From an uncultured Clostridium sp. (GTDB lineage: Bacteria > Bacillota_A > Clostridia > TANB77 > CAG-508): a stretch of 7,568 nucleotides of DNA. Position numbers and translations under genes: made by a program. The number at the start of each line of letters is the position of its first letter. The stretch's first letter is position 1. This document shows positions 1 through 7,443 of this stretch, one piece after another. The notes beneath the pieces were generated by a model. That model was not told where the DNA came from, ran no database searches, and was given only the letters and a program-made list of their open reading frames with translations. The DNA is taken from assembly GCA_947382445.1 (NCBI GenBank), contig CANCZH010000076.1, forward strand, positions 1 through 7,568, given 5' to 3'.

Positions 1-69
1 TTGTTATATTTTGTCTATTTTTATTTTGCTCTTTTTTAGGTAAAATATACAAAAAGGTTTTATAATATT

Positions 70-2028
70 TTAATTTAACTCTTCTGTTTTATATAATTCT
101 ATTACTGTGCCTAAATCTCTTGCAAATTCTCTAAGCATCACAATTTTTATATTTATCTCTTTTCCTCTACAATAATCTTCTAATACTCTTTTTAATTGTT
201 TCATAAATTCATATTCAACTTTTAAAGTTTCCGAATTTTTTCTTGCCCTATCTATTAGCATTTCTTTTATTCTTACAATATCTTCATTACTTGCACATGT
301 AATTCTTTGAAACATTCTGTATGCATCATAATATTTAAATATTGGAAATTCCATACATTCACTATCAAATCTATCATAAAACATTTCCATTTTGATAGGA
401 ATGCACCTAAATATACTATCTGCTTTGTCTTTATACATTTTTTCTTCTAATTTATTATTTAAGTTTTCAAAATGTTTTAGTACTTCTTCTATTTCTGGAC
501 CTGTTTCATTTATTCCAACTCTTGATAATTCTTCTTCAACATTATCACAGTATTGCGAATTTTGAACTGCCTTATTCATTCCATCTATAAATAACTGTTT
601 TGTTTGTACAAGGTCATTTGCTATTAATCCTCTTTTTATAAAATAACTAAAATATGAAAATAGTTTTACTATTTCTATTAATTGCAATTTTCCATTCTTA
701 ACATCTTCTAGTACTTCATTTATTACTCCTGGAAATTGTTCATCTGATATTTTCCAATATTCTTCTGTTAATAAACGTTTATATCCAGGTAGTTTCTCTG
801 TATCAATTGTATTTATTATAGCATCCATATCTTTTTTTAGTGCTTTCATATCAAAAATTCTGGTTCTTACATATATTTCTATAAATTTAAAAAATCTATA
901 TTCTGATTTAAAGTTAAAATAATAGTTGTTATCAAATTCTTTAATATAGAATTGTCTATTATCCATCAAAACTCTTGAAGATACTAGTATTGCTCTATAT
1001 TCTTCATTACTTTGAATATTTATAAATTTATTTTTAGTTATTTTACCAGCTTTAATTTCAAATGATACTGCTATCGTAAATATAAGCATTGTCTGTAATA
1101 CTCTTAATTTAGTATTTGGATATGCTTTATTTACATTTTCAAATATTTTCTTAAAATCATTTAATGCATGTTTTAAAATTCTTAAATTCCTTGTACCACT
1201 TTTATTAAATGTAGAAATTATAAGGTTAGTATTCTCTCTTAAAAATCTTATTAAATCTGGATTGTTTTCAAATCTTAACAGTAATCCATTTATTATATAA
1301 TTGAATTTAGGTGCATATTCAAATGTTTCACCTATCAATTTTTCTTTTATTCTCTCATAATCATTTGCATTATCAAAAACATATTCTATTTTGTCTCTTA
1401 TCTTTTCAACCATTGGTTTTTCATCTGTTTTCGCAAGATCATCTTGCTTATCTAAAAGATATGTTGCTATAAATGTTTTCATTTCTATATTAGAACTTTT
1501 GAATTTTGTTGCTAATTCTTTTTCATTACATATAATTATTGTTTTTATATGGTCATGTTCAACAAAGTTATTAATGTATCCTAAAATATCAACAACATCA
1601 ACATTTGCTCTTTCCAAATCATCAAAACATAGTACTTTATCATCTGTTGAAAAGAACTTTTCGTAATCTACTTTTTCTCCATTTTTAGTTACTCCAAAGA
1701 AATTGGCCATGTCTAAACCAGTCTTAGCATATTCAGGGATATTTGTTTGTCCATGTGAATCCATATATTTTTTTAGATTCTTATCCATTAATTGTGATGT
1801 CTCGATAAAAATCTTTTTGCTTATTTCTTCTAAATTTGAAATTCCATATAAAGACATATATATTGTTGTGTAGTTTTTCCCATTTAGTTGTAATGATTCT
1901 ATTTTATTTTTAATTTTATGGTTCCAAAAATATGTTTTTCCGCTTCCCCATTCACCATTTATCATTATTGCGTAATCTGTATAATCTGCTCTTACATAAT
2001 CTAATATGCTTTCAACTAAATCTTCCAC
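70..2028 (-). CDS. KAP-like P-loop NTPase, possible defence or accessory ATPase
   Basis: A 652-aa soluble protein with an N-terminal P-loop NTPase domain. Seen: Walker A GEWGSGKT at residues 25-32; Walker B KVLCFDDLER at 131-140, with the acidic pair D136-D137; a sensor-1-like strand IIICNEKEL at 164-172 (N168); and an arginine-rich GTRNLRILKHAL stretch at 278-289 that could act as sensor 2. The roughly 100-residue gap between Walker A and B and the DDLER form of Walker B fit the KAP group. Many KAP proteins carry membrane segments inserted in the ATPase; none is seen here. Residues 300-652 look mostly helical and charged, with no effector domain I recognise. The start is GTG at 2028: AAAGGA lies at 2037-2042, 8 bases upstream, and the next in-frame Met (residue 22) falls almost at the P-loop. 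The gene follows comF by 55 bp and has its own promoter. KAP-type NTPases often occur in mobile or anti-phage loci, but no partner gene is visible, so a defence role is inference only. Confidence 0.8.
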   Translation of the reverse strand: MEDLVESILDYVRADYTDYAIMINGEWGSGKTYFWNHKIKNKIESLQLNGKNYTTIYMSLYGISNLEEISKKIFIETSQLMDKNLKKYMDSHGQTNIPEYAKTGLDMANFFGVTKNGEKVDYEKFFSTDDKVLCFDDLERANVDVVDILGYINNFVEHDHIKTIIICNEKELATKFKSSNIEMKTFIATYLLDKQDDLAKTDEKPMVEKIRDKIEYVFDNANDYERIKEKLIGETFEYAPKFNYIINGLLLRFENNPDLIRFLRENTNLIISTFNKSGTRNLRILKHALNDFKKIFENVNKAYPNTKLRVLQTMLIFTIAVSFEIKAGKITKNKFINIQSNEEYRAILVSSRVLMDNRQFYIKEFDNNYYFNFKSEYRFFKFIEIYVRTRIFDMKALKKDMDAIINTIDTEKLPGYKRLLTEEYWKISDEQFPGVINEVLEDVKNGKLQLIEIVKLFSYFSYFIKRGLIANDLVQTKQLFIDGMNKAVQNSQYCDNVEEELSRVGINETGPEIEEVLKHFENLNNKLEEKMYKDKADSIFRCIPIKMEMFYDRFDSECMEFPIFKYYDAYRMFQRITCASNEDIVRIKEMLIDRARKNSETLKVEYEFMKQLKRVLEDYCRGKEINIKIVMLREFARDLGTVIELYKTEELN

Positions 2029-2070
2029 TTTTAAATTCCTTTCTTTAGTTCTTTTGTTTTTCTAAAAATG

Positions 2071-2079
2071 ATTATAACA
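2071..2079 (-). promoter_or_regulatory. Extended -10 promoter for the KAP-like NTPase gene
   Basis: Read on the minus strand, the comF-to-NTPase gap holds TGTTATAAT, a perfect TATAAT hexamer (2076-2071) preceded by the TGn extension (2079-2077). It would start RNA near 2063, giving a leader of about 35 bases that contains the AAAGGA ribosome binding site at 2042-2037. The sequence 17 bases upstream (around AGCTAA, in the 3' end of comF) is a poor -35 match, which an extended -10 can tolerate. This suggests the NTPase is transcribed separately from recD2-comF, although read-through is also possible because no terminator is seen after comF. Confidence 0.55.
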
Positions 2080-2083
2080 TATT

Positions 2084-2740
2084 TTAATTTCTTTTAGCTA
2101 CAACTAAAGCATCTATTTTTTTAGGATTTGACTTTTCTAATTCTTTTATACATGCTTTTATTGTACTTCCTGTTGTATATATGTCATCAAGTAATAGTAT
2201 TTTCTTGTTTTCTAATATACTTCCATTTTGCAATTTATATATGTTTTTAACATTTTCTATACGTTGCTTTTCATTCAATTCGCTCTGTCTTTTATTTTGC
2301 TTAATTTTTAAAAGAATATCGCTTTTATATATAATTCCCAATCTTTTTTCTATTTTTTTAGCTAGTATTTCTGTTTGATTATATCCTCTAATAGCTTTAT
2401 TTATGTTATGCATTGGAACTGGAATTATATAATCATATTCTTTTATTGCTTGTACAATTCTTTTGTTTTTACTTAATATTTCAACAAATGTATTTGCTAA
2501 ATATGCTGATTCTTTAAATTTGTATTTTAGTAATAATTTTCTTATTGAATTTTCATATGAACCAATATAATACAAATAAAAATTATCTTCTTTGTATTTT
2601 TCATATTTTAACTCATTCTTTAAGTTATAATAGCATTTCGGACAAATCCATTTTTTATAAATTTTTCCACATATACCACAACATGTTGGAAATATGTATT
2701 CTATTATTTTTTCTATTATTATTTTTTTATTTAGTTTCAT
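2084..2740 (-). CDS. comF: ComF family protein (amidophosphoribosyltransferase-like)
   Basis: A 218-aa protein of usual ComF length. Seen: an N-terminal zinc-finger-like cysteine cluster (C20, C21-G-I-C24, then C33-P-K-C36); the family hallmark RGYNQTEILAKKI at 118-130; and the PRPP-binding loop LLLDDIYTTGST at 182-193, with the paired aspartates 185-186. Known of the family: ComF is cytoplasmic, is needed for DNA uptake in competent Bacillus and Haemophilus, and is thought to act with the ComFA helicase and single-strand-binding factors. It carries a type I phosphoribosyltransferase fold of unclear substrate and is also found in many non-competent bacteria. The ATG lies inside the last codons of recD2 (14-bp overlap), and no good Shine-Dalgarno sequence precedes it, so translation is probably coupled to recD2. 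No comFA or other competence gene is in the window, so natural transformation cannot be concluded. Confidence 0.9.
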   Translation of the reverse strand: MKLNKKIIIEKIIEYIFPTCCGICGKIYKKWICPKCYYNLKNELKYEKYKEDNFYLYYIGSYENSIRKLLLKYKFKESAYLANTFVEILSKNKRIVQAIKEYDYIIPVPMHNINKAIRGYNQTEILAKKIEKRLGIIYKSDILLKIKQNKRQSELNEKQRIENVKNIYKLQNGSILENKKILLLDDIYTTGSTIKACIKELEKSNPKKIDALVVAKRN

Positions 2741-3962
2741 CTAATAAATATTTAATTTTGTATTTAAGCCCTGTATTTCTTTTTTTACTATCTACATTTT
2801 GTATCATAAATTCAACTGTGTTTTTTGAACCTAATACTACTAATAGTTTTTTGGCTCTGGTAATTGCTGTATATAATAGATTTCTTGTTAATAGCATTGG
2901 TGCTGCTTGTGGTATTACTATTATTCCAACATCAAATTCGCTTCCCTGTGATTTATGAATTGTAATTGCATATGCAAGTTCTAACTGGTCTAATTCTGAA
3001 AATTGATACCATACATTTTTTTCATCATCAAAGACTACTTTTATTTGTTTTTCTAAAAGGTCAATTTTCTCTATTCTTCCTATCTCTCCATTGAATACTC
3101 CTGTTGAGTTTTCATATTTTCCATTTATATCTCTATCCCAAAAAATATCATAATTGTTTTTAATTTGCATTATTCTGTCGCCTTCTCTAAATGTTGTATC
3201 TCCAAATTTTTTCTCTTTTTTTGAACTACTTTCTGGGTTAATTGAATTTTGAAGTGTTTTATTTAATTCTTTTGTTCCTAATGGTCCTTTTTTAGTTGGT
3301 GTTAGTACTTGCATGTTTTGAAAGAAATCATAATTTCCGAATTTTTGAAGTCTTCCTGATGTTAATGAAACCACTTGGTTTACTAACTTTTCTTGTGTGT
3401 TTTCTCTAATAAAGAAAAAGTCGTCTTTAGTATTTTGAGATTCGCTTTCTTCTTTTGAAATGAAGTTTTCTCCTCTATTTACATTATGTGCATTTAAAAT
3501 AATTTTGCTTTGTGCAGCTTGTCTAAAAATTTTATCTAGATTTGTTGTTGGAATTTTTTCTGATTCAATTAAGTCTTTTAATACTGAACCTGGTCCAACT
3601 GATGGTAACTGATTACTGTCCCCAACTAAAACTAGTTTTGTTCCCATATATATAGCTTTTGTAACATAGTTCATTAAGAAGACATCTACCATTGACATTT
3701 CATCTATTACTATTACATCTGCATCTATTGGAGCAAAATCTGTGTCAATATTTTCTAATTTATTGTCTTCAATTTTTCCTATATCTAATAATCTATGTAT
3801 TGTTTTAGCTTCTTCTCCTGTTGATTCTGACATTCTTTTTGCTGCTCTCCCTGTTGGTGCACATAGTACAACTTTTTGTTTGTTTTGCTTATATATATCA
3901 ATTAATGCTTTTATTATTGTTGTTTTTCCGTGTTCCTGGACCTCCAGTAATAATAGTAACAT
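2727..3962 (-). CDS. recD2: RecD2 helicase, C-terminal frame (split by frameshift)
   Basis: This frame encodes the helicase core of RecD2; genuine sequence begins at the codon ending at 3929, just after the extra base at 3930. The first 11 residues from the nominal ATG at 3962 are an out-of-frame reading of the N-terminal part's codons and are not part of the protein. In corrected numbering (743 aa) the superfamily 1B motifs are all present: GKTT at 344-347 completing Walker A, APTGRAAKRM at 367-376, DEMSMVD at 419-425 (Walker B), GDSNQLPSVGPG at 446-457, FRQA at 478-481, TIHKSQGSEF at 666-675 and YTAITRAK at 696-703. No other stop or decay is seen, so the lesion is recent, an error, or bypassed. 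Only a weak ribosome binding site precedes 3962, so independent translation is unlikely. The 3' end overlaps comF by 14 bp. Confidence 0.85.
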   Translation of the reverse strand: MLLLLLEVQEHGKTTIIKALIDIYKQNKQKVVLCAPTGRAAKRMSESTGEEAKTIHRLLDIGKIEDNKLENIDTDFAPIDADVIVIDEMSMVDVFLMNYVTKAIYMGTKLVLVGDSNQLPSVGPGSVLKDLIESEKIPTTNLDKIFRQAAQSKIILNAHNVNRGENFISKEESESQNTKDDFFFIRENTQEKLVNQVVSLTSGRLQKFGNYDFFQNMQVLTPTKKGPLGTKELNKTLQNSINPESSSKKEKKFGDTTFREGDRIMQIKNNYDIFWDRDINGKYENSTGVFNGEIGRIEKIDLLEKQIKVVFDDEKNVWYQFSELDQLELAYAITIHKSQGSEFDVGIIVIPQAAPMLLTRNLLYTAITRAKKLLVVLGSKNTVEFMIQNVDSKKRNTGLKYKIKYLLDETK

Positions 3963-4959
3963 TTGAATTATTAACTTCTTTTAATGCTTCTTTTTGTTTT
4001 TCAGAAAATACCATTTCTAAAAAAATTTCTTCTTTTTCAAGCATTTCATCAAATGTTTTTATATATTTCATATTTTGAGTTTTCATCATCATGTATATTC
4101 TTTGTGCTATGTTTTTTTCTACTCTATGAAACTCTTCTAAAAATATCCATTCTTTTTCATCAATTGTTTCTACTATAATTTTTCCTGTTGCTTTTAAGTT
4201 TATAATTACTTCATCTATATATTTTTCTTCTACTGATAACTTGTTTTTTACAAATTCATAAAGATTTTCTTTTTGAACACATGTGTTTCCATTATAGCTT
4301 GCTAAGATTAGACCATATCTAACTCCAGCTCCTATTCTTTGATAGCTGTTTATATCTATTCCAATATCTAGTGCCATTTGGTCTATCTTAAAGAAATCTA
4401 CACCATATGTGATGTCTATTAATACATATGGATTTTTTCTTATTTCTTCTATTGCATCGTTTCCTAAAGCTTCATAAACTTTTTTACTGTTACTTGCATT
4501 TATTCCAAACTTTTCTAGGAACCCTACTATTTGCCATAATTCCCATTTGGTATTGAATTCTTCTGCCATCTCTATTGCACCATTTAGAGAAATCCCCTTT
4601 ATTTCTGCTAATCGTTTAGGTTCAAATTTAAAAACTGCGATTGTTTCTTCTCCAAACTTATCAACTATTTTTTTTGCTATACTTGGTCCAATCCCTTTTA
4701 CTACTCCACTTGCTAAATACTTTTCTAGTGCATCTGTTGTTTGTGGCATCTTCTTTTCGAATGTTTCTATTTTAAATTGTCTGCCATATTCTTGATGTGT
4801 TACAAATTTTCCTTCTAATTCTAAACAGTCCCCTTCATTTATAAAAGGTAAATATCCAACTACTGTGTATATTTCTTCTTCTGTTTGTAAGCTAGCAATA
4901 GTATAGCTATTAGTTTCATTTTGATATATTATTTCTTCTAATTGTCCTTCTAGTTTCAT
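3898..4959 (-). CDS. recD2: RecD2 helicase, N-terminal frame (truncated by frameshift)
   Basis: N-terminal part of a RecD2/YrrC-type ATP-dependent 5'-3' DNA helicase. RecD2 proteins work without RecBC and take part in DNA repair and replication-fork upkeep. Residues 1-70 match the N-terminal beta-rich domain. Residues 80-125 hold the helix-hairpin-helix region (SGVVKGIGPSIAKKIVDKFG at 84-103), and residues 315-343 lead into the ATPase. The frame reads GGPGT at residues 339-343, then shifts into RKNNNNKSIN and stops with TGA at 3898-3900. Removing one base at 3930 restores GGPGTGKTT and joins it to the downstream frame, giving 743 aa, a normal RecD2 length. As written, the 353-aa product lacks the Walker lysine and all later helicase motifs, so it should have no ATPase activity. 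The ATG at 4959 has a strong AAGGAG 5 bases upstream (4965-4970). The gene lies 47 bp after the 103-aa membrane protein gene, consistent with an operon. Confidence 0.85.
   Translation of the reverse strand: MKLEGQLEEIIYQNETNSYTIASLQTEEEIYTVVGYLPFINEGDCLELEGKFVTHQEYGRQFKIETFEKKMPQTTDALEKYLASGVVKGIGPSIAKKIVDKFGEETIAVFKFEPKRLAEIKGISLNGAIEMAEEFNTKWELWQIVGFLEKFGINASNSKKVYEALGNDAIEEIRKNPYVLIDITYGVDFFKIDQMALDIGIDINSYQRIGAGVRYGLILASYNGNTCVQKENLYEFVKNKLSVEEKYIDEVIINLKATGKIIVETIDEKEWIFLEEFHRVEKNIAQRIYMMMKTQNMKYIKTFDEMLEKEEIFLEMVFSEKQKEALKEVNNSNVTIITGGPGTRKNNNNKSIN
3930..3930 (-). other. recD2: Frameshift site: one extra base in the recD2 Walker A codons
   Basis: On the minus strand the codons read GGA-ACA-C-GGA-AAA-ACA-ACA. 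Dropping the single C (G on the plus strand at 3930) gives G-T-G-K-T-T, the exact Walker A end. With the base, the frame reads ACA-CGG-AAA-AAC and ends 10 codons later. The extra base is not inside a homopolymer, although an A5 run follows two bases later. This may be a true inactivating mutation, a consensus error, or, less likely, a recoding site. Confidence 0.85.
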
Positions 4960-5006
4960 TAATTCTCCTTTTTTCTTTTTGTTAGTCTATCAAAAAAAAC
5001 TTAAAT

Positions 5007-5318
5007 TTACAATATTTTTCTCAATTTTATATTTGGATACTCTTCTTGCATTTTCTCCAAAATCTCGTATGTTTCGTCATTTGATTTTTCATCTATTATT
5101 TCTATCGTTTTGAATCCTATCATTTTTTGCTGAATATATAATATTTTTCTTAAAATTACTTCTATATTTTCTTGTTTATTTTTAACTATTATTTGACATT
5201 TTATATCTTCATCAATTTCTATGCTTTTATATAAAAGTTGATATGTTAGTTCTTTTAACAATATGTACCATCCTATTATTGAAATAGTAAAAATTGCAAT
5301 ATAAAAAAGACTCCCCAT
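5007..5318 (-). CDS. Small membrane-anchored protein with a glycosyltransferase-A-like fragment
   Basis: A 103-aa protein of unrecognised family. Seen: a hydrophobic N-terminal segment at about residues 3-21, likely a single membrane anchor, then a soluble part of about 80 residues. The stretch from CQIIVKNKQENIEVILRKIL (41-60) to IEIIDEKSNDETYEILEKM (72-90) resembles the first beta-alpha-beta units of family 2 glycosyltransferases. In those, a strand is followed by N-x-E-x-x-I-x-x-x-L and later by D-D-G-S-x-D-x-T; here the second part is D76-E-K-S-N-D-E-T83. No later catalytic region exists, so it is probably not an active transferase. The likeness was judged by eye and is inference. ATG at 5318 is supported by AGGAG at 5328-5332 with a 9-base spacer; an ATG at 5323-5325 is in another frame. 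It lies 81 bp after the PBP gene and 47 bp before recD2, and no clear promoter is seen in either gap. Its position suggests a cell-envelope role, nothing firmer. Confidence 0.6.
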   Translation of the reverse strand: MGSLFYIAIFTISIIGWYILLKELTYQLLYKSIEIDEDIKCQIIVKNKQENIEVILRKILYIQQKMIGFKTIEIIDEKSNDETYEILEKMQEEYPNIKLRKIL

Positions 5319-5399
5319 TTTTCATCACTCCTGTTATATAATATGATTGTTAATGTATTTTTGAGAGTCTTTTTGTATAATTTTGTATTTTGTTGTTAT

Positions 5400-7418
5400 T
5401 TAAAATAATGCTCTAATTTTTTTAATTAAATAGTGGCTTCCTCCATCACTATTATTTTGAATATTTTCTATCATGCTTACAATTAGTATATCTCCACCAG
5501 CTTTGTTAGTTGTAAAGCAATTGAACCATCCTAATGTTCCACTATCTAAGTCTTCACTCGAAGTTTTTAACTCTGCTGTTCCAGTCTTTCCTGCTATTGT
5601 GATCCCTGAAATTTTCATATCATTTGCTGTGCCTTCTGGATTTTCTACTACTTGTATTAATGTATTTTTTATTATGTCTGCTGCTTCTTTTGTAAAAGCT
5701 GTTTGTTTAAAATTTTCAGCTGTTTTATCTTCTTTATACTCAATGTATGGTTTTATCATATTCCCTTCATTATAAAATGCTGAATATATTGATGCCATAT
5801 GTATTGGATTTACTAATATACTACCTTGTCCATATCCTGAGTCTGCTAAACGTGTTTCTCCTTCAATTTTTTCTCCATTGTTTGATGCATATTGTGATTT
5901 TGCTAATGTTAATGGGAAATCTATTTTTTCATTAAATCCTAGTTTGTTTAAATTTTCGCTAAGTGTATCAGCTCCTATTTTTAAAGCAGATTGAGCAAAA
6001 TATATATTATCTGAATGTATCATTCCATTTAATAAATTTTTGGCTCCATTATATCCTGTAAGTGTTGTAATTTTATAATTTCCCCATGAATTATCTTTTT
6101 GCCAACTTGTTCCTGTATACCCAAAATCATCATTTGCACTTATTTTTCCTGTTGTTAATCCAATTGCTCCTGTTACTGGTTTAAATGTTGAACCTGGGCA
6201 ATATTTTTGGACAAATCTATTGTATAGTGGCTTGCTTTCATCATTGTTTAATGATTCCCACTCAGAATTTGTTAGACCTACAACAAAATCATTTGAATCA
6301 AATGTTGGTGTACTAACAGTAGCTAGTATTTCTCCTGTTTTTGGCTCCATTGCAATAAATAATCCTTTGTCATTTTTCATTTGTTCATATATTTTAGTTT
6401 GTAATTCCGAATCTATAGTAAGTTTAACATCTTTTCCATCTTGTTTGTCTTGTTTTTTTATTTCTTTTACTCTGTTTCCATCTTCATCTATTATATAAAT
6501 TTCAGCTCCATCTATTCCTCTTAGAGTCTCCTCATATGTTCTTTCTAAACCTAATTTTCCTATTACACTTGAAGTGTTATATCCTTTTTCAAATTTTTCT
6601 TTTAATTCTTCTTCACTTATTGATTGAACATATCCTATTAAATGTGCAGCTTCTTTTCCTAATGAGTACACTCTTCCATCTTCTTCATTTAGTAATATTC
6701 CTGGGATAGTTAATAATTCTTCTTTAAGTGTTATATTGCTTTTGGATATTTTTTTAATAGGTACAAATGTGTCATCTTTTACCCAAGAAGCAGATAGTTG
6801 CTTGTTTATATATTCTTCTGAAACACCTGTTAATTCTGACAATTTTGATATATTTTTTTCTTTGTTTTCACCTAATTTTCCTGGAACAATTCCTGCTGAT
6901 AATATTTTTCCATCTGTTGCTAGTTTATTATTGTTTCTATCTAGTATATCTCCTCTTTTAGCTTTAATTGTAGAAATTCTTATTTTTTCATTATCTTTTA
7001 ATTGCGGAAATATAAATTTTGATGACCAGTTTATTTTATTTTCTTTTGTTATTTCTACTGTATTGTCAAATTCTATTTCTCCAGCTGCAGTTACCATTTT
7101 TTCATGATAGTAAACTATATATCCGAAATCGTTTTTCTCTATACTTGAGATTTTTACTTCTATGTTACTACTATCAATTCCATCATAAATATTTTTATTT
7201 CGTGCTATAAAATCTTCCTTACTTAGATTACTTAAATTTACTTTTTCGTACATACTCTCGAAGTTTCTATCATTTATATTGTTAATAAAATCTATTAATA
7301 TTTGTTTTGCTTCGTTTTCAGCTTTTTGTTTATTAGAATTGTTAATAACTATTAGTGTAATTACTACTAAAGCTAATACAATGATAATTGATATGCATAT
7401 TAATTTTTTATTTTTCAT
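5400..7418 (-). CDS. Class B penicillin-binding protein, MecA/PBP2a-like transpeptidase
   Basis: A 672-aa peptidoglycan D,D-transpeptidase. Seen in order: a membrane anchor at about 5-26; a MecA_N (NTF2-like) domain at about 30-140; the linker motif RGDILDRN at 155-162 that opens the dimerisation domain; and the transpeptidase domain from about 350. It has active-site S410-T-F-K413, SDN at 469-471 and KTGTAE at 611-616, so all three penicillin-binding motifs are intact. Length and motif spacing closely follow Staphylococcus aureus PBP2a (668 aa; S403, SDN 462-464, KSG 597-599), except that the third motif is KTG rather than KSG. The MecA_N architecture is shared by chromosomal PBPs such as enterococcal PBP5 and Bacillus PBP3, so it does not by itself show acquired resistance; low beta-lactam affinity is possible but unproven. 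AAGGAG at 7425-7430 sits 6 bases before the ATG. No mecR/mecI or blaR/blaI-like regulator is visible, and no promoter is clear between the hairpin upstream and the start. Confidence 0.93.
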   Translation of the reverse strand: MKNKKLICISIIIVLALVVITLIVINNSNKQKAENEAKQILIDFINNINDRNFESMYEKVNLSNLSKEDFIARNKNIYDGIDSSNIEVKISSIEKNDFGYIVYYHEKMVTAAGEIEFDNTVEITKENKINWSSKFIFPQLKDNEKIRISTIKAKRGDILDRNNNKLATDGKILSAGIVPGKLGENKEKNISKLSELTGVSEEYINKQLSASWVKDDTFVPIKKISKSNITLKEELLTIPGILLNEEDGRVYSLGKEAAHLIGYVQSISEEELKEKFEKGYNTSSVIGKLGLERTYEETLRGIDGAEIYIIDEDGNRVKEIKKQDKQDGKDVKLTIDSELQTKIYEQMKNDKGLFIAMEPKTGEILATVSTPTFDSNDFVVGLTNSEWESLNNDESKPLYNRFVQKYCPGSTFKPVTGAIGLTTGKISANDDFGYTGTSWQKDNSWGNYKITTLTGYNGAKNLLNGMIHSDNIYFAQSALKIGADTLSENLNKLGFNEKIDFPLTLAKSQYASNNGEKIEGETRLADSGYGQGSILVNPIHMASIYSAFYNEGNMIKPYIEYKEDKTAENFKQTAFTKEAADIIKNTLIQVVENPEGTANDMKISGITIAGKTGTAELKTSSEDLDSGTLGWFNCFTTNKAGGDILIVSMIENIQNNSDGGSHYLIKKIRALF

Positions 7419-7424
7419 AAAATT

Positions 7425-7430
7425 CTCCTT
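7425..7430 (-). promoter_or_regulatory. Ribosome binding site of the PBP gene
   Basis: AAGGAG on the minus strand, 6 bases before the ATG at 7418. It fixes the start, because no other in-frame start upstream has a comparable site and the membrane anchor begins immediately after this ATG. Confidence 0.75.
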
Positions 7431-7443
7431 TGAAAAGTCTAAA

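Noticed and set aside
1..69. Terminator for the KAP-like NTPase gene
   Set aside because: The region has T-runs and A-runs, but I could not pair arms into a GC-containing stem; nothing firm can be called in these 69 bases.
3916..3934. Programmed -1 frameshift at the A-rich GGAAAAAC stretch in recD2
   Set aside because: The downstream frame needs a +1 (or -2) change, not -1, so a -1 slippery heptamer cannot restore the protein; the heptamer is also not of the X-XXY-YYZ form in the reading frame.
3898..3962. Two separate genes with overlapping ends instead of one frameshifted recD2
   Set aside because: The first 11 residues of the downstream frame (MLLLLLEVQEH) are the +1-frame reading of the codons for the conserved TIITGGPGT, and Walker A is completed only by joining the two frames.
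5333..5399. Promoter between the PBP gene and the 103-aa protein gene (TATTAT/TATATA-like bases near 5336-5345)
   Set aside because: The best -10-like hexamer would start transcription at or inside the ribosome binding site, and no -35 element lies at the right distance; AT-rich background explains it.
7330..7418. Lipoprotein signal at Cys8 of the PBP
   Set aside because: The cysteine precedes the hydrophobic stretch instead of following it, and no L-x-x-C lipobox is present; a plain membrane anchor fits better.
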